A stretch of DNA of 64,000 nucleotides, taken from the NCBI RefSeq assembly GCF_033898525.1, contig NZ_JAXAFJ010000002.1:557747-621746 (forward strand), given 5' to 3'. The notes beneath the pieces were generated by a model. The model ran no database searches. It saw only the letters and a program-made list of their open reading frames with translations, and was not told the DNA's origin. Below are positions 8,069-16,464 of this stretch, piece after piece. The translations under genes were made by a program, and so were the position numbers. The stretch's first letter is position 1. Each line of letters begins with the position of its first letter. Source of the stretch: Flaviflagellibacter rhizophilus. Lineage in GTDB: Bacteria; Pseudomonadota; Alphaproteobacteria; Rhizobiales; Methylopilaceae.

Positions 8069-8920
8069 ATGTACGCAACGCTTCACGGGGATAGCCTTCT
8101 CGCCGCGCCGCCTGCGCCGCAGCGGCAGCGTGCGCTGGGCCGTCTCGTACTGGAAGCGACGGCGAGCGGAGGGGCCACCCGCGTGCTGAATCTGTCCGAG
8201 AGCGGCCCGTCGCGCATCCGCCTCCCACGCACCCATGGCGGCGCGCTGGAAGCGGTGATGATGAACACGGGCGGCGGCATTGCCTGCGGCGACATCATGC
8301 ATGTGCAGGTCGCCGCAAAAAGCGGCAGCGATGTCGTGATGACCACGCCCGCGGCCGAGCGCATCTACCGCTCCGACGGGGCGGTATCCGAGGTCCATGT
8401 GAGGCTGGACGTGGAGAGCGGCGCGCGCCTGGAATGGCTGCCGCAGGAAACCATCCTCTACGAACATGCCCGGCTGCGCCGAAGCTTCGAGGCTGAAGTG
8501 GCGGAGGACGCCACCCTTTCCATCTTCGAAGCCGTCATGCTGGGCCGGCACGCGCGCGGCGAGCGCATCACCCACGGCCTGCTGGACGATCGCTGGCGCA
8601 TCCGGTGCGCGGGGCGGCTGGTCCATGCCGATAATCTGGTGCTCGACGGCGCGCTGGACGCCCTGCTGCGACAGCCGGCGGTGATGCGCGGCCACACGGC
8701 CTTCGCCACTTTCCTGCACGTCGCGCCGGACGCGGAAAGCCGGCTGGAGGAGGCGCGCGAGGCGCTTGCTGGCGCGGAATGTGCATGCGCCGCAAGCGCC
8801 TGGAACGGCCGTCTCGCCGTCCGTTTGCTGGCACCCGAAATCGCTCCCCTGCGGCGCAGCGCGACCGCATTCCTCACCCGTTTCCTGGGGCGCCCCCTGC
8901 CTCGCGTCTGGCACAGCTGA
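8069..8920 (+). CDS. ureD: Urease accessory protein UreD
   Basis: A 283-residue UreD/UreH protein, scaffold of the UreDFG complex that delivers nickel to the urease apoenzyme. Family hallmarks are MMNTGGGIACGD (about residues 64-75), TTPAAERIYRS, LEWLPQETILYEHARLRR and FEAVMLGRHARGE. It starts the urease operon, 60 bp after the MurR/RpiR stop and 13 bp before the fused ureAB. Length and motif order are normal. Confidence 0.95.
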   Translation: MYATLHGDSLLAAPPAPQRQRALGRLVLEATASGGATRVLNLSESGPSRIRLPRTHGGALEAVMMNTGGGIACGDIMHVQVAAKSGSDVVMTTPAAERIYRSDGAVSEVHVRLDVESGARLEWLPQETILYEHARLRRSFEAEVAEDATLSIFEAVMLGRHARGERITHGLLDDRWRIRCAGRLVHADNLVLDGALDALLRQPAVMRGHTAFATFLHVAPDAESRLEEAREALAGAECACAASAWNGRLAVRLLAPEIAPLRRSATAFLTRFLGRPLPRVWHS

Positions 8921-8933
8921 CAAGGACCATCCC

Positions 8934-9554
8934 GTGAATCTCACGCCCCGTGAAAAGGACAAGCTCTTGGTGGCGCTCGCCGCCATGGTGGCCCGCAACC
9001 GCCTGGAACGAGGCGTCAGGCTCAACCATCCGGAGGCCGTCGCCCTCATCACCGATTTCGTGGTGGAAGGCGCGCGCGACGGCCGCTCGGTGGCGGACCT
9101 GATGCAGGCCGGCGCGAACGTGCTGACCAGCGATCAGGTTATGGAGGGCATCGCCGAGATGATCCACGACATCCAGGTCGAGGCCACATTCCCGGACGGC
9201 ACCAAGCTCGTCACGGTGCACCACCCCATTCGTGGCGCGGCATCCGAGAACGTGCCCGGCCGCGTGACGGCGCTGCCTGGCGAGATCACCTTCAACGAGG
9301 GCGCGGAACGCATCACGGTGGAGGTCGCCAATGTCGGCGACCGCCCCATCCAGATCGGCAGCCACTACCACTTCTTCGAAGCCAATGCCGGCCTCCGCTT
9401 CGACCGCGACAAGACACGCGGCATGCGCCTCGACATCGCGCCCGGCACCGCAGTGCGCTTCGAGCCGGGCGCCAGCCGGCAGGTCACGCTCGTGCCGCTC
9501 GGCGGCAAGCGCGAGGTCTACGGGTTCCGTGGCGACGTGATGGGAGCACTTTGA
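8934..9554 (+). CDS. ureAB: Fused urease gamma-beta subunit
   Basis: A single 206-residue reading frame carries both small urease subunits. Residues 1 to about 100 are the gamma subunit (NLTPREKDKLLVALAAMVA, LNHPEAVALI, DGTKLVTVHHPI) and residues about 106 to 206 the beta subunit (VPGRVTALPGEI, VGDRPIQIGSHYHFFE, GKREVYGFRGDVMG). There is no stop or restart between them, unlike the separate ureA and ureB of Klebsiella. The same gamma-beta order occurs in the fused UreA of Helicobacter. The GTG start at 8934 has AAGGA seven bases upstream and is the first start consistent with the gamma N terminus. Confidence 0.95.
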   Translation: MNLTPREKDKLLVALAAMVARNRLERGVRLNHPEAVALITDFVVEGARDGRSVADLMQAGANVLTSDQVMEGIAEMIHDIQVEATFPDGTKLVTVHHPIRGAASENVPGRVTALPGEITFNEGAERITVEVANVGDRPIQIGSHYHFFEANAGLRFDRDKTRGMRLDIAPGTAVRFEPGASRQVTLVPLGGKREVYGFRGDVMGAL

Positions 9555-9556
9555 TC

Positions 9557-11266
9557 ATGGCCACTCTCTCCCGCGCCGCCTATGCGGACATGTTCGGCCC
9601 CACCACCGGCGACAAGGTCCGCCTCGCCGACACCACACTGGAAATCGAGATCGAGCGCGATTTCACCACCTATGGCGAGGAGGTGAAGTTCGGCGGCGGC
9701 AAGGTCATCCGCGACGGCATGGGCCAGAGCCAGGTCACCAATGCCGCCGGCGCCATGGACACCGTCATCACCAACGCCGTGATCCTTGATCACTGGGGTG
9801 TGGTGAAGGCCGATGTCGGCCTTCGAAACGGCCGCATCGCCGCCATCGGCAAGGCCGGCAATCCGGACGTGCAGCCGGGCGTGGACATCATCATCGGACC
9901 GGGCACGGAGATCATCGCCGGCGAGGGCAAGATCCTCACCGCCGGCGGGTTCGACACCCACATCCACTTCATCTGCCCGCAGCAGATCGAGGAGGCGCTG
10001 ATGTCCGGCGTCACCTCCATGCTGGGCGGCGGCACCGGCCCGGCCACCGGCACCTTCGCCACCACCTGCACGCCCGGCCCGTGGCACCTCGCCCGCATGA
10101 TCGAGGCCGCCGACAGCTTCCCCATGAATCTCGGCTTCGCCGGCAAGGGCAATGCCTCGCTGCCCGGCGCGCTGGAGGAGATGGTTCTGGCCGGCGCCTG
10201 CGCGCTGAAGCTGCACGAGGACTGGGGCACCACCCCCGCCGCCATCGACTGCTGCCTCTCGGTGGCGGACGAGCACGACGTGCAGGTGATGATCCATTCC
10301 GACACGCTGAACGAATCGGGCTTCGTCGAGGACACCATCGCCGCCTTCAAGGGCCGCACAATCCACGCCTTCCACACCGAGGGTGCGGGCGGCGGCCATG
10401 CGCCGGACATCATGAAGGTGGCGGGGCTCCCGAACGTCCTGCCCTCCTCCACCAACCCTACGCGTCCCTTCACGGTGAACACGCTGGACGAGCACCTCGA
10501 CATGCTGATGGTCTGCCATCACCTGTCGCCGTCCATCCCCGAGGATCTGGCCTTCGCGGAAAGCCGCATCCGCAAGGAAACGATTGCGGCGGAGGACATC
10601 CTCCACGACATCGGCGCGCTTTCCATGATGTCGTCCGACAGCCAGGCCATGGGCCGCGTCGGAGAGGTCATCATCCGCACCTGGCAGACCGCCGACAAGA
10701 TGAAGCAGCAGCGCGGCCGCCTGCCCGGCGAGACGGGCAGCAACGACAATCTGCGCGCCCGCCGCTACATCGCGAAATACACCATCAACCCCGCCATCGC
10801 GCACGGCGTCTCCGCGCATATCGGCTCCATCGAGCCGGGCAAGCTGGCCGATCTCGTCCTTTGGACGCCGGCCTTCTTCGGCGTGAAGCCGGACCTCATC
10901 ATCAAGGGCGGCGCCATCGCGGCGGCTCCGATGGGCGATCCCAATGCCTCCATTCCGACGCCGCAGCCCGTGCATTACCGGCCGATGTTCGGCAGCTATG
11001 GGCGGGCGGCGCAGTCGACCTCCCTCACCTTCGTCTCGAAATCGGCACTGCAGAACGGCCTGCGCGAGCGGCTTGGATCGGTGAAGCAGTTCGTGGCCGT
11101 GGACAACACACGCTCGGGCATCGGCAAGAAGAGCATGATCCTGAATGACGCCACGCCCGACATCGAAATCGATCCCGAGACCTACGACGTCCGTGCCGAT
11201 GGCGAACTGCTGGTCTGCGAACCGGCGGAGCGGCTGCCCATGGCGCAGCGCTACTTCATGTTCTGA
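9557..11266 (+). CDS. ureC: Urease alpha (catalytic) subunit
   Basis: A 569-residue UreC of normal length. All nickel ligands and catalytic residues are present: His135 and His137 (FDTHIHF), carbamylated Lys218 and His220 (LKLHEDWG), His247, His273, Cys320-His321 of the mobile flap (MVCHHL) and Asp361 (SSDSQAMGRVGE). Each is one position higher than in the Klebsiella enzyme. It hydrolyses urea to ammonia and carbamate in the cytoplasm. The ATG at 9557 is two codons after a TTG that overlaps the ureAB stop; only the ATG gives the family N terminus MATLSRAAYADMFGPTTGD. Confidence 0.97.
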   Translation: MATLSRAAYADMFGPTTGDKVRLADTTLEIEIERDFTTYGEEVKFGGGKVIRDGMGQSQVTNAAGAMDTVITNAVILDHWGVVKADVGLRNGRIAAIGKAGNPDVQPGVDIIIGPGTEIIAGEGKILTAGGFDTHIHFICPQQIEEALMSGVTSMLGGGTGPATGTFATTCTPGPWHLARMIEAADSFPMNLGFAGKGNASLPGALEEMVLAGACALKLHEDWGTTPAAIDCCLSVADEHDVQVMIHSDTLNESGFVEDTIAAFKGRTIHAFHTEGAGGGHAPDIMKVAGLPNVLPSSTNPTRPFTVNTLDEHLDMLMVCHHLSPSIPEDLAFAESRIRKETIAAEDILHDIGALSMMSSDSQAMGRVGEVIIRTWQTADKMKQQRGRLPGETGSNDNLRARRYIAKYTINPAIAHGVSAHIGSIEPGKLADLVLWTPAFFGVKPDLIIKGGAIAAAPMGDPNASIPTPQPVHYRPMFGSYGRAAQSTSLTFVSKSALQNGLRERLGSVKQFVAVDNTRSGIGKKSMILNDATPDIEIDPETYDVRADGELLVCEPAERLPMAQRYFMF

Positions 11267-11322
11267 AAAAATCCATCCTTCGGGACATTCCCCGAAACAC
11301 ACACTTAGTCCGGAGCATCATC

Positions 11323-11862
11323 ATGGCTCGTAATCCATCATCCGGGGCCGGCAAGGCAAAGGCCCCGCCTCTCGCAACCCCCACCGACATGTCCGACGAT
11401 GCCGTTGCCGCCATCTCGGGCGCCATCAACCCGGTGATAGCCGACACCTTCGTGCTGTACCTGAAGACGAAGAACTTCCACTGGCACATGAGCGGCAAGC
11501 ACTTCCGCGACTACCACCTCATGCTCGACGAGCAGGCCGAGGCGATCTACGCCACCATCGACCCGCTGGCCGAGCGCGTCCGCAAGCTGGGAGCGCCGAC
11601 GGTTCACTCCTATGGAGAGATCCTGAAGCTCGCCACGCTCACCGAGAGCGAGGAGCCGTTCCTGGCACCGCAGCAGATGTTCGAGCAGCTGATGGCTGAC
11701 AACAAATCCGTCATCCAGTCCATGCGCGAGGCGCACGAGGTCTGCGACGAGAAGGGGGACGTCGCCACCGCGAGCCTGCTGGAAAACTTCATCGACGATG
11801 CCGAGCGGCGGCTGTGGTTCCTCTTCGAGACCAACCAGATCCGTGGCGACAACGCCTCCTGA
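11323..11862 (+). CDS. dps: Dps/ferritin-like DNA-protection protein inside the urease operon
   Basis: A 179-residue Dps-family protein with an N-terminal extension rich in Ala, Pro and Lys (residues 1-22) and a four-helix core. The ferroxidase motif KNFHWHMSGKHFRDYHLMLDE contributes His53, His55 and Asp69/Glu70. Dps oligomers store oxidised iron and may bind DNA; the basic tail is suited to that. It is placed 56 bp after ureC and two bases before the DUF6314 gene, co-oriented with the urease genes, so it is probably co-transcribed. This is not a usual urease operon member. It could also bind nickel or limit oxidative damage during maturation, which is only speculation. Confidence 0.9.
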   Translation: MARNPSSGAGKAKAPPLATPTDMSDDAVAAISGAINPVIADTFVLYLKTKNFHWHMSGKHFRDYHLMLDEQAEAIYATIDPLAERVRKLGAPTVHSYGEILKLATLTESEEPFLAPQQMFEQLMADNKSVIQSMREAHEVCDEKGDVATASLLENFIDDAERRLWFLFETNQIRGDNAS

Positions 11863-11864
11863 CG

Positions 11865-12368
11865 ATGACGGAAGGGCGCGCGGCTGAGATGGTTCCCGCA
11901 GGGGATGGTGCATCCGTCCCCACCCCTGCGGCCTTGCTCGCGCGCCTCATCGGCACCTGGACCATCGAGCGAAGCATCTCGCCCGATGGGAGCTTTCGCG
12001 GCGCGGCCACCTTCGTCCAGCGGGCAGACGGCGATCTCGGCTATTCGGAACAGGGAGAACTGGTGCTGCCCACGGGCCGCTTCGCAGCGGAGCGGCGCTA
12101 CCGGTTCGAGCCCCACGAGACCGGCTTCACGGTCCACTTCGTGGACACCGCGCCGCGCCTTTTCCACCGCGTCGAACTGCGTCGAATGCCGGATGGCGCA
12201 TGGACGGGCGAAGCTCCACACCCCTGCGGTAACGACCTCTACGTCACGGCCTACTGCTTCGCGCCGGACGGCACGTTCACCATCATCAACCGCGTCAGCG
12301 GGCCGAATAAGGACTACGTTGTGACCAGCGCCTACACCCGCACCGGATCACAAAGGATCGCCGCATGA
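11865..12368 (+). CDS. DUF6314 family protein
   Basis: A 167-residue protein with alternating beta-strand pattern resembling DUF6314 lipocalin-like proteins: LLARLIGTWTIERSISPDGSF near 27-47, FVQRADGDLGYSEQGEL, HFVDTAPRLFHRVEL and HPCGNDLYVTAYCF near 124-137, then NRVSGPNKDYVVTSAYTR. No catalytic motif is recognisable. The start is two bases after the dps stop and its stop codon overlaps the ureE start (ATGA at 12365-12368), so it is translationally coupled to ureE. The placement suggests co-expression with urease, but no urease role is established as far as I know. Confidence 0.75.
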   Translation: MTEGRAAEMVPAGDGASVPTPAALLARLIGTWTIERSISPDGSFRGAATFVQRADGDLGYSEQGELVLPTGRFAAERRYRFEPHETGFTVHFVDTAPRLFHRVELRRMPDGAWTGEAPHPCGNDLYVTAYCFAPDGTFTIINRVSGPNKDYVVTSAYTRTGSQRIAA

Positions 12369-12919
12369 ACCGCGCCACCCAGATCGTCCGCAAGCTGGCC
12401 GTGAAGCCCGACCGCGTTGCCGACACCATCACGCTCGACCATCAGGCCCGCCACCGCCGCCGCATGTCCATGACGGCGGATCGCGGCACCGAGTTCCTGC
12501 TCGATCTCGGGCAGGCCACGGTGCTGGAGGACGGCGACGCCCTGAAGCTGGACGACGAGCGCCTCGTTCAGGTCGTCGCGGCGGAAGAAGATCTCATCGA
12601 GATCACCACCTCGAACCCGCTGCGGCTGATGAAGCTGGCCTGGCATCTCGGCAACCGCCACGTACCGGCCGAGATCACCGCCGACGCGCTCTACATCGCG
12701 CCCGACCACGTGCTGGTGGAGATGGTGCGCGGCCTGGGCGGCAAGGCCGAGCCGGTCCGCCGTGCCTTCCGGCCCGAGCGCGGCGCCTATCACGAGCACC
12801 CGGAGCCCCCGCGCGACGTGCTGCACGTCCACGGGCATGGTCATGACCACGCCGAGGTGCACGAGCATCACGAGCATGAGCACGGCGCGGGATGCGGCTG
12901 CGGCCACACGCATGGCTGA
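12365..12919 (+). CDS. ureE: Urease accessory protein UreE (nickel metallochaperone)
   Basis: A 184-residue UreE. The N-terminal peptide-binding domain (about 1-75) includes TITLDHQARHRRRMSMTAD and LEDGDALKLDD; the metal-binding domain follows with LAWHLGNRHVPAEI. The C-terminal tail from about residue 142 is histidine-rich (HVHGHGHDH, HEHHEHEHG) and ends with CGCGHTHG, so it can bind several nickel ions. It hands nickel to UreG. Its ATG overlaps the DUF6314 stop codon. Confidence 0.95.
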   Translation: MNRATQIVRKLAVKPDRVADTITLDHQARHRRRMSMTADRGTEFLLDLGQATVLEDGDALKLDDERLVQVVAAEEDLIEITTSNPLRLMKLAWHLGNRHVPAEITADALYIAPDHVLVEMVRGLGGKAEPVRRAFRPERGAYHEHPEPPRDVLHVHGHGHDHAEVHEHHEHEHGAGCGCGHTHG

Positions 12920-12931
12920 CGCGGACAGCGC

Positions 12932-13600
12932 ATGAGGCACCTCCCCCTCCTTGCCTGGCTCTCCCCCTCCTTCCCGGTGGGAGCCTATGCCTATTCCCAC
13001 GGCCTGGAATGGGCGGTGGAGGATGGCGACATCCGCGACGAGGCGTCCCTGCTCATCTGGCTTGAGGACACTCTGGCCCATGGGGCCGGGCGCAACGACA
13101 CCATCCTGCTCGCCTGCGCCCATCGTGCGGCAACCACCGGAGACGCGGAGGCACTCGCCGGAATCAACGAACTGGCGCTCGCGCTCGCCCCATCGGCCGA
13201 ACTCTTTCTGGAGACCGCGCAGCAGGGCCGCAGCTTCCTCGACGCCGTCCTCGCCGCATGGCCGCAGCCGGACCTCGCAGCGTTGGCGGAGCCGGTGGAC
13301 CGGGTCGCCTACCCGGTAGCCCTCGGAATGGCCGCCGCCGCGCACCGCATCAGCCTGGCCGACGCCGCACCGGCATTTTTGCTGGCCTTCGCGCAGAACC
13401 TCGTCTCCGCCGCCATCCGCTCCGCGCCCATTGGCCAGACGGCGGGCATGCGCACCATCACGGCGCTGATGCCGCTCATCCGGCGCATTGCGGACGAAGC
13501 TCAAACCGCCAATCTCGACGATCTCGGCTCCTGCCTTCTGCGCGCCGATCTCGGCTCCTTCCAGCACGAAACCCAATATACGAGGCTGTTCCGCTCATGA
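12932..13600 (+). CDS. ureF: Urease accessory protein UreF
   Basis: A 222-residue all-helical UreF that gates UreG in the maturation complex. Recognisable blocks are LLAWLSPSFPVGAYAYSHGLE at the N terminus, AHGAGRNDTILLACAHRA, and GRSFLDAVLAAWP; the C terminus ends LGSFQHETQYTRLFRS as in the family. Its stop overlaps the ureG start codon (ATGA at 13597-13600). Confidence 0.95.
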   Translation: MRHLPLLAWLSPSFPVGAYAYSHGLEWAVEDGDIRDEASLLIWLEDTLAHGAGRNDTILLACAHRAATTGDAEALAGINELALALAPSAELFLETAQQGRSFLDAVLAAWPQPDLAALAEPVDRVAYPVALGMAAAAHRISLADAAPAFLLAFAQNLVSAAIRSAPIGQTAGMRTITALMPLIRRIADEAQTANLDDLGSCLLRADLGSFQHETQYTRLFRS

Positions 13601-14220
13601 GTTCCCCCAACGGTCCCCTGCGCGTCGGCATCGGCGGCCCTGTCGGCTCCGGCAAGACGGCGCTGATGGAAGCGCTCTGCAAAGCCTTCCGCGACCGCTA
13701 CGACATCTGCGCCATCACCAACGACATCTACACCAAGGAAGACGCCCGCCTGCTGACGGTGGCCGGCGCGCTGCCGGTGGAGCGAATCATGGGCGTGGAG
13801 ACCGGCGGCTGTCCGCACACGGCCATCCGCGAGGATGCCAGCATCAATCTCGCAGCAGTGGCCGACATGCGCCGCAAGTTCCCGGCGCTGGACGTGGTGC
13901 TGATCGAGAGCGGCGGCGACAACCTCGCAGCCACCTTCTCCCCGGAACTGGCCGACATCACGATCTATGTCATCGATGTGGCCGGCGGAGAGAAGATCCC
14001 GCGCAAGGGTGGGCCCGGCATCACCCGCTCGGACCTTCTGGTCGTCAACAAGATCGACCTCGCACCCTATGTCGGTGCCGATCTCGGCATCATGGAAGAG
14101 GACACGAAACGGATGCGCGGCCAGCGCCCATATGTGTTCGCCAATATTCGCGGCGGTGTCGGAGTGGAAGAGGTCGCCGCCTTCATCATCCGCGCCGGCG
14201 GCCTCGCCGCCGCAGCCTGA
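13597..14220 (+). CDS. ureG: Urease accessory GTPase UreG
   Basis: A 207-residue SIMIBI-class GTPase that drives nickel insertion into urease. The P-loop is GGPVGSGKT (residues 13-21); the nickel-site motif is GCPHTAIREDAS (Cys-Pro-His); VLIESGGDNLAATFSPEL is the family switch region and VVNKIDLAPYVGAD carries the NKxD guanine-recognition motif. No His-rich N-terminal extension is present, consistent with UreE providing nickel storage. Confidence 0.97.
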   Translation: MSSPNGPLRVGIGGPVGSGKTALMEALCKAFRDRYDICAITNDIYTKEDARLLTVAGALPVERIMGVETGGCPHTAIREDASINLAAVADMRRKFPALDVVLIESGGDNLAATFSPELADITIYVIDVAGGEKIPRKGGPGITRSDLLVVNKIDLAPYVGADLGIMEEDTKRMRGQRPYVFANIRGGVGVEEVAAFIIRAGGLAAAA

Positions 14221-14240
14221 CACATCCGGGGGGTACCATC

Positions 14241-14819
14241 ATGCAGATCACGACATCACGAAGCTTCGCGCTGGCCGCCGCCGCCTCGCTCGCCGCAACG
14301 CCTGCCTTCGCGCACACCGGCGCGGGTGACGCGCACGGCTTCATCCACGGTCTGGCTCATCCCATCGGAGGGATGGATCACGTTCTGGCCATGGTTGCGG
14401 TCGGCCTGTTCGCCTGCCTCCTCGGTGGACGCGCCCTGTGGGCGGTGCCGCTGGCGTTCGTTGGCATGATGCTGGTCGGCGGCGCGCTCGGCATGGCCGG
14501 CGTGGAACTGCCGGCTGTGGAACTCGGCATCACCGCGTCCATCATCGTCATCGGCGGGGTGACCGCGTTCGGCGGATCGCTGCCGCTTGCGGCTGCCATG
14601 GCTTTGGTCGGCTTCTTGGCCATCTTCCACGGCCATGCGCATGGCGCGGAAATGCCGCTCGGCGCGGGTGCGTTCGACTATAGCGCCGGCTTCGCGTTTG
14701 GTACGGCCCTGCTCCACGCCCTCGGTCTGGGCATTGGCCTCGCGGTTCGCAGCGCAAGGGTCGTGCGGATGGCCGGCGCAGCCACTGCGGTTATTGGCGC
14801 GGTTCTTCTCGTCGCCTGA
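14241..14819 (+). CDS. ureJ: HupE/UreJ family metal permease
   Basis: A 192-residue integral membrane protein with a cleavable signal peptide (ending near TPAFA-HTGAG at residue 24) and about six hydrophobic segments. HGLAHPIGGMDHVLAMVAVG is the conserved HupE/UreJ block with metal-binding His and Asp, and FHGHAHGAEMP is the second His-rich motif. HupE/UreJ proteins are thought to carry nickel or cobalt across the envelope. It is the last gene of the urease operon, 20 bp after ureG, and is the only candidate nickel transporter in the window. Confidence 0.9.
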   Translation: MQITTSRSFALAAAASLAATPAFAHTGAGDAHGFIHGLAHPIGGMDHVLAMVAVGLFACLLGGRALWAVPLAFVGMMLVGGALGMAGVELPAVELGITASIIVIGGVTAFGGSLPLAAAMALVGFLAIFHGHAHGAEMPLGAGAFDYSAGFAFGTALLHALGLGIGLAVRSARVVRMAGAATAVIGAVLLVA

Positions 14820-14826
14820 GACAATT

Positions 14827-14855
14827 GGGGGCTGGCGGCCCAGGCCGCCGCCCCC
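14827..14855 (+). terminator. GC-rich hairpin at the end of the urease operon
   Basis: GGGGGCTGGCGGCC pairs with GGCCGCCGCCCCC across a very short loop just after the ureJ stop. There is no T-run after the stem (TAAGT), so termination is plausible but not certain. Confidence 0.45.
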
Positions 14856-14868
14856 TAAGTCAGCGCCG

Positions 14869-15153
14869 ATGCACTACAAGAACCTCAACACCGCACAGCG
14901 CCGGGCGCTGGATCGCTTCGTGCGCTCGCACGACTTCGAGTCCCCGGCCAGTCACTGGCCGGAGATCAACAGCGAAGCCATCAAAGCGCTGGTGGTTGCC
15001 AAACTTCTGGAAGAGCGCGGACGTGACGATGCCGGCGAGCGGCTTTACCGCGTCACCGACAAGGGCACTGCCGTTCATGACGAGATGTGGAAGGATGGCA
15101 AGGTACCCAGCCATCCCAACAGCGATCCGTTCGATCCGAACACTCTGGATTAG
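14869..15153 (+). CDS. Small conserved-looking hypothetical protein
   Basis: A 94-residue acidic/basic mixed protein starting MHYKNLNTAQRRALDRFVRSH. The central part (EAIKALVVAKLLEERGRDD, RLYRVTDKGTAVHDEMWK) looks like the recognition helix and wing of a small winged-helix fold, with TDKG typical of such wings. I do not recognise a named family. It follows the urease operon hairpin by 13 bp and is convergent with the next gene. The codon pattern and absence of membrane or signal segments support a real cytosolic protein. Confidence 0.65.
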   Translation: MHYKNLNTAQRRALDRFVRSHDFESPASHWPEINSEAIKALVVAKLLEERGRDDAGERLYRVTDKGTAVHDEMWKDGKVPSHPNSDPFDPNTLD

Positions 15154-15156
15154 CGC

Positions 15157-15426
15157 TTACAGCGCGACGGACTTCGACCGAACCGGCTTCGGGGCCTTCG
15201 GCTTCGCAGCCTTTGTGGGTGCCGGCGGCGCAGCAGCCTTGGCAGCCTCCTCCTCGGCCTCGCGAGCCAGCCGCTGCTCGCGCAGCTTCGCCGTGCGGTC
15301 CGAGACGGCCTTGGTCTCGGCCTGGTACTCGGCCATGGCCTTCGCGCCTTCGCGCTCGCGGTCCTGCGCCTTCTGCACGCGCACTGCCGCGCGCTCCGCG
15401 GTTGCCTTCTTCTCTTCGTCCAACAC
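15157..15426 (-). CDS. Small Ala/Lys/Glu-rich coiled-coil hypothetical protein
   Basis: An 89-residue protein of charged helical repeats (ERAAVRVQKAQDREREGAK, AKLREQRLAREAEEEAAK) with a Pro/Ala/Lys-rich C-terminal tail (APPAPTKAAKPKAPKPVRSK). The GTG at 15426 has TAGGAG six bases upstream and is a better start than an ATG 36 bases further up. A nucleic-acid-binding or stress role is suggested only by composition. It ends 4 bp from the convergent gene. Confidence 0.65.
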   Translation of the reverse strand: MLDEEKKATAERAAVRVQKAQDREREGAKAMAEYQAETKAVSDRTAKLREQRLAREAEEEAAKAAAPPAPTKAAKPKAPKPVRSKSVAL

Positions 15427-15471
15427 GTAAACTCCTAACCTGCCCGGCTGCGCGCCCGGCATAGAGGCGGT

Positions 15472-16464
15472 TCAAGCCGCCTTGGCGTCTCGGGCCCCGA
15501 AATGAGGTAGAACCTCACGCCCGAAGACTTCGATAAATTCCGTCTGATTGCGCCCCACATTGTGGAGGTAGATCTCCGAGAATCCTAGCCGCGCATATTC
15601 CTTAATCTGCGCGACGTGCCGTTCCGGGTCTGCCGAGATGAAGACGGCCTCGTCCATGTCCTCGGGCCTCACGTCCTCGGCGGCTCGATCGAACTCCTCT
15701 GGCATGCTGAAATTGGCAGCCATTTCCGGGGTCATGATGTTGCTGCGCCATTGATCGAAGGCATTGGCGCGCGCCTCGGCTTCGGTGGCGGCATAGGACA
15801 GGTGCATCTGCAGATGCAGCGGCTTGCCCTCGCCGCCCCCCTGCCGGAATGCCTCGATCAACGCCGTCAGCTTGTCCAGCGGCTGGTTTATGACGACAAG
15901 TCCGTCCGCCCACGCGCCGCCGATCCTTGCCGTCTCCTCGCTCAAGGCCGGACAGATCAGCTTGGGCGCCTCCTCGGGCAGCGTGTACAGGCGCGCCCGG
16001 TTCGTCGGAACGGGTCCGTCCGACGTTACCGTCTCGCCGCGCCACAACGCCCTGATGATCTCGACCGCAGCCTTCAGGCGCTCGCGCTGCTCGGGCTTCG
16101 CGGGCCACGGCTCGCCGGTGATGTGTTCGTTCAAAGCCTCGCCGGTGCCGAGCGCCATCCAGCGAAACCGGCCGGGAAACATCTGCGCCAGGGTTGCGCC
16201 GGCCTGTGCCACGATGGCGGGATGGAACCGGTGGTTCATGGGAATGGCGAGCATCCCCATCGGCAGCGAGGTCGCCTGCAAGGCGGCTCCGACCCACGAA
16301 TAGGCAAAGCCCGATTCGCCCTGCCGCAGGCTCCAGGGCGCGAAGTGCTCGGACGACATGGCGCAGTCGAAGCCCGCAGCTTCCGCCTCCTGCACATGGC
16401 GCAGCAGGTCGCGCGGCGTGAACTGCTCGTGAGAGGCGTGATAGCCGAGGCGCAGCATCGACAT
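15472..16464 (-). CDS. LLM-class flavin-dependent oxidoreductase (TIGR03885-like)
   Basis: A 330-residue luciferase-like TIM-barrel flavoprotein. LGYHASHEQFTPRDLLRHVQ at the N terminus, AEAAGFDCAMSSEHFAPWS, GRFRWMALGTGEALNEHITG and LGFSEIYLHNVG near the C terminus match the group annotated as probable non-F420 flavin oxidoreductases. The substrate is unknown. Its start overlaps the stop of the DUF2945 gene by one base (TGATG), so the two form an operon, and an EcfG-type promoter precedes the pair. An ATG two codons later (16458) is an alternative start. Confidence 0.85.
   Translation of the reverse strand: MSMLRLGYHASHEQFTPRDLLRHVQEAEAAGFDCAMSSEHFAPWSLRQGESGFAYSWVGAALQATSLPMGMLAIPMNHRFHPAIVAQAGATLAQMFPGRFRWMALGTGEALNEHITGEPWPAKPEQRERLKAAVEIIRALWRGETVTSDGPVPTNRARLYTLPEEAPKLICPALSEETARIGGAWADGLVVINQPLDKLTALIEAFRQGGGEGKPLHLQMHLSYAATEAEARANAFDQWRSNIMTPEMAANFSMPEEFDRAAEDVRPEDMDEAVFISADPERHVAQIKEYARLGFSEIYLHNVGRNQTEFIEVFGREVLPHFGARDAKAA

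Noticed and set aside
6962..9052. 696-codon minus-strand frame opposite murR and ureD
   Set aside because: Covers two well-supported plus-strand genes and their gap; composition is that of a shadow frame.
9518..11302. 594-codon open frame opposite ureC
   Set aside because: Exact antisense of a highly conserved urease subunit. The protein is His/Gly/Arg-rich low complexity, with no family signature, as expected from GC-rich shadow frames.
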